Part shown: piece after piece, positions 62,297-64,000 of the stretch | Layout of the letters: each line of letters starts with the position of its first letter | Position numbering within the stretch: the stretch's first letter is position 1 | Source of the DNA: Undibacterium piscinae | Lineage (GTDB): Bacteria > Pseudomonadota > Gammaproteobacteria > Burkholderiales > Burkholderiaceae_D | NCBI GenBank assembly: GCA_003970805.2 | Contig: CP051152.1 | Span: 3,968,001-4,032,000, forward strand | Reading direction: 5' to 3' | DNA: 64,000 nt | Notes under the pieces: generated by a model | Seen by the model: the letters and a program-made list of their open reading frames with translations, nothing else | Told to the model about the DNA's origin: nothing | The model's database searches: none | Program-made: the position numbers and the translations under genes

Positions 62297-64000
62297 TCAC
62301 TCTAGCCTTATCGCCAAATCGCGTCCGGCCATGGCCTGATTGCCGGCGTAGTCTGCGGCCAGAATACGTAAGATGTAATCACCTAAAGGCAGATCTTTGA
62401 TAGACCAGTAAGCCGTGCTGGCGTGGCCATCTCTGACGATGTTGGTGACCTTGTACAAGAAACGGGTACTGGCGTTGCCATGTACGGTGATGCCACTGTC
62501 GCTGGCGTAGGCAATTTTGACGCTCTCTTCATCTGGCGGCAGACGGTTAAATTCGAGCTTGATCTGGGGCTGCTCAAAGCCTGGCAGTGGACTGCCATCG
62601 GCGTGCAAAATTTGATAACCGAGTTTGTAAAGGCCCAGACGGCGGCGCGCTGCATTACCATCGGCCTGATCGTAAGCATCGACGATGATGCTGAGCTTAT
62701 CTAAGCTGCGCGCTACCCGCAGCCGCGTGTCGCCCTTATTTTTTTTCAGGATCTGGCCAGTTTGACTGAGTAATTGTATCTGCTCTATGTGCGGAGCTAC
62801 TTCATCTTTAAAGCCGCTCAAACCCAGAGTCAGTGGATTGAGTGCCGCACCTGCTTGACTATAACTGAGATGCACGTGATACATGCGATTGACTGTGCCT
62901 AACACTTCACCAGTTTGAAAACGGGTGCCGCGCTTAATCCGGATTTGATCATTGGCTGCCAGCTTGTCCTTGTCGTCCGGTATCGGTTCACCCCTAGTCA
63001 CGATAAAGCGGCTAGGGTCGATAGGACTATCGTCTTGTTGGCGTCCGACGCGCATGTGGATGTAGGACATATTTGCGATGCGCATTCCTTCATTGATACT
63101 GCCGTAGCCCCAGGCTGGCAACACCGTACTGACTTTTTCACTGGCAACGGCCAACACTGGCGCTCCCATGGCGGCCTGGATATCGACACCGCTATGAAAA
63201 TGGTCACGGCTCTCACCCTTGTAATTGCCACGCACTTCACCGATAGTGCCGACGATTTCATGGGCTTGATGTTGTGGTTTGAGCGGCCAGGGGAAGCTGG
63301 GCGATTGGCTGAGCGTCGACGCGCTGGCGAGCTTGGAGGTGGCGAGCTTGGTCGTGGCAGGTGCAGGCTGGACTGCGGCAACTTGTTCTGATTCCGCTAG
63401 TTTGTGTTGGACGCTGAGAACTTGAAATTGCGCCGCATCACTCACCGCCAGCGTGCCGTCGGCCTTGATAGCGATCGCGACCGGGCGCTGCAGGCGCGCA
63501 CTAAATGCGTCGCCGCTCTGAATATCGATGTCTATGCCGCTTAAGCCATGTAGTTTGCCGCTCGCGTCTATCTGCAGCAGACGGCCATTCGAGGCTTCTC
63601 CTACATACAGCACACCATCGTGCGTCAGCGCCAGACCTAGTGGACGTTTCATCAGGGCGTCGCTGTCCTCGGGCAAGCTGCGTGCCAGCGTCGTAACCTG
63701 ACCCAGCGCGCTGATTTTACGGATCGCATTGTTGCGGGTATCGCTGACAAAGACTTCAGCGCTGGCGCTGACTACCAGCGCGCTGGGGGTGTCAAATAGC
63801 GCCTCTAGTGCTATGCCGTCCCGGTAGCCGGGGCGATCACCGCCAGCCAAAGTAGTGACTTCACCATCTACATTGATGACACGGATTTTGTCGTTATAAG
63901 TATCTGCTACATACACCTTGCCGCTAGCGTCGACTGCCACCCCGACCGGCCCGTTAAATTGGGCCTGGCTGGCGGCACCATCGCGATACCCGGCCTGGCC
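62297..64000 (-). CDS. NHL-repeat / LytM-type peptidase-like fusion protein, 5' partial
   Basis: At least 567 residues; the frame is open past the right window edge (QAGYRDGAASQAQFNGPVGV precedes MAVDASGKVY). The first part is a chain of NHL beta-propeller repeats (VYVADTYNDKIRVINVDGEV, TTLAGGDRPGYRDG). After a linker of KLATSKLASAS units (about residues 190-215 from the first in-window Met) comes a LytM/M23-like region with DHFHSGVDIQAAMGAPVLAV, GSINEGMRIANMSYIHMRVG and YHVHLSYSQAGAALNPL; HFHSGVD and HVHL are the likely zinc-site motifs. A ~150-residue Ig-like C-terminal domain follows. Probably exported and acting on the cell wall; the signal peptide would lie outside the window. Confidence 0.75.
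   Translation of the reverse strand, partial: GQAGYRDGAASQAQFNGPVGVAVDASGKVYVADTYNDKIRVINVDGEVTTLAGGDRPGYRDGIALEALFDTPSALVVSASAEVFVSDTRNNAIRKISALGQVTTLARSLPEDSDALMKRPLGLALTHDGVLYVGEASNGRLLQIDASGKLHGLSGIDIDIQSGDAFSARLQRPVAIAIKADGTLAVSDAAQFQVLSVQHKLAESEQVAAVQPAPATTKLATSKLASASTLSQSPSFPWPLKPQHQAHEIVGTIGEVRGNYKGESRDHFHSGVDIQAAMGAPVLAVASEKVSTVLPAWGYGSINEGMRIANMSYIHMRVGRQQDDSPIDPSRFIVTRGEPIPDDKDKLAANDQIRIKRGTRFQTGEVLGTVNRMYHVHLSYSQAGAALNPLTLGLSGFKDEVAPHIEQIQLLSQTGQILKKNKGDTRLRVARSLDKLSIIVDAYDQADGNAARRRLGLYKLGYQILHADGSPLPGFEQPQIKLEFNRLPPDEESVKIAYASDSGITVHGNASTRFLYKVTNIVRDGHASTAYWSIKDLPLGDYILRILAADYAGNQAMAGRDLAIRLE

Overview
The window looks like chromosomal DNA of a mid-GC betaproteobacterium, most likely Burkholderiales/Oxalobacteraceae (Undibacterium-like). 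This is inferred from gene content: a long phasin, the MaeB-type malic enzyme with a phosphotransacetylase-like tail, maltoporin-linked sugar ABC genes, PAS/HAMP histidine kinases, an HD-GYP protein and a DUF3034 fragment. No rRNA, tRNA or CRISPR array was seen.

Layout. 1-6350 is a scarred region: a NagX-like gene fused to a DUF349 remnant, an intact fumarylpyruvate hydrolase/maleylacetoacetate isomerase pair, a response regulator and a frameshifted kinase meeting head-to-head at truncated 5' ends, a SRAP (HMCES/YedK-like) gene broken by a frameshift and then a 332-bp tandem duplication, and the tail of an amidohydrolase. 6360-10828 (minus) holds an SGNH hydrolase, a membrane-anchored unknown and an Lnt-like protein. 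11372-12046 is a DUF4386-like protein. 12213-14052 is a small integron-type cassette array (three ORFs, two good attC-like sites and one degenerate one) with no integrase in view. 14298-16217 is a rubrerythrin-rubredoxin-rubredoxin reductase operon, divergent from maeB (16535-18847). 18834-21616 is a graveyard with a DUF3034 fragment, an IS orfA fragment and a decayed IS150-type element. 21730-23093 is an ECF sigma/anti-sigma pair.

23821-29727 (minus) is a complete sugar uptake operon: maltoporin-like porin, binding protein, two permeases, ATPase. Divergent from it, 30194-33817 encodes a second binding protein, paralogous to the transporter's, followed by an OmpR-type regulator and a kinase. 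This suggests a sugar-sensing system that controls the adjacent uptake operon. 33897-40716 is mixed: a small unknown, HDOD, a SBP_bac_3 protein, a HEGYPGHH peptidase-like protein, a spermidine-synthase-like methyltransferase with a clipped 5' end, a sodC pseudogene, a cupin and a GNAT.

40891-48353 is a coherent electrophile/carbonyl detoxification cluster: TetR regulator, a NemR-like palindrome, iron alcohol dehydrogenase, CurA-like reductase, NemA-like Old Yellow Enzyme, DJ-1/PfpI protein, aldehyde dehydrogenase and a 2OG-Fe(II) oxygenase. The remainder holds a repeat-rich lipoprotein, a DUF2249 protein with a Cys/Gly tail, a phasin with a long Ala/Lys/Pro tail, a clipped YafY-type regulator, Hsp20, a SBP_bac_3/histidine kinase pair, a MazG-like protein, a Cache-HAMP-GAF-HD-GYP protein overlapping wbuC, a Dabb protein, a GST and an NHL/LytM-like fusion that runs off the right edge.

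Two themes recur. One is gene decay by deletion junctions, frameshifts and short tandem duplications. The other is repeats: 6-14 bp tandem arrays in spacers and several families of dispersed hairpin repeats. Whether all the frameshifts are biological or some are sequencing errors cannot be decided from the sequence alone.
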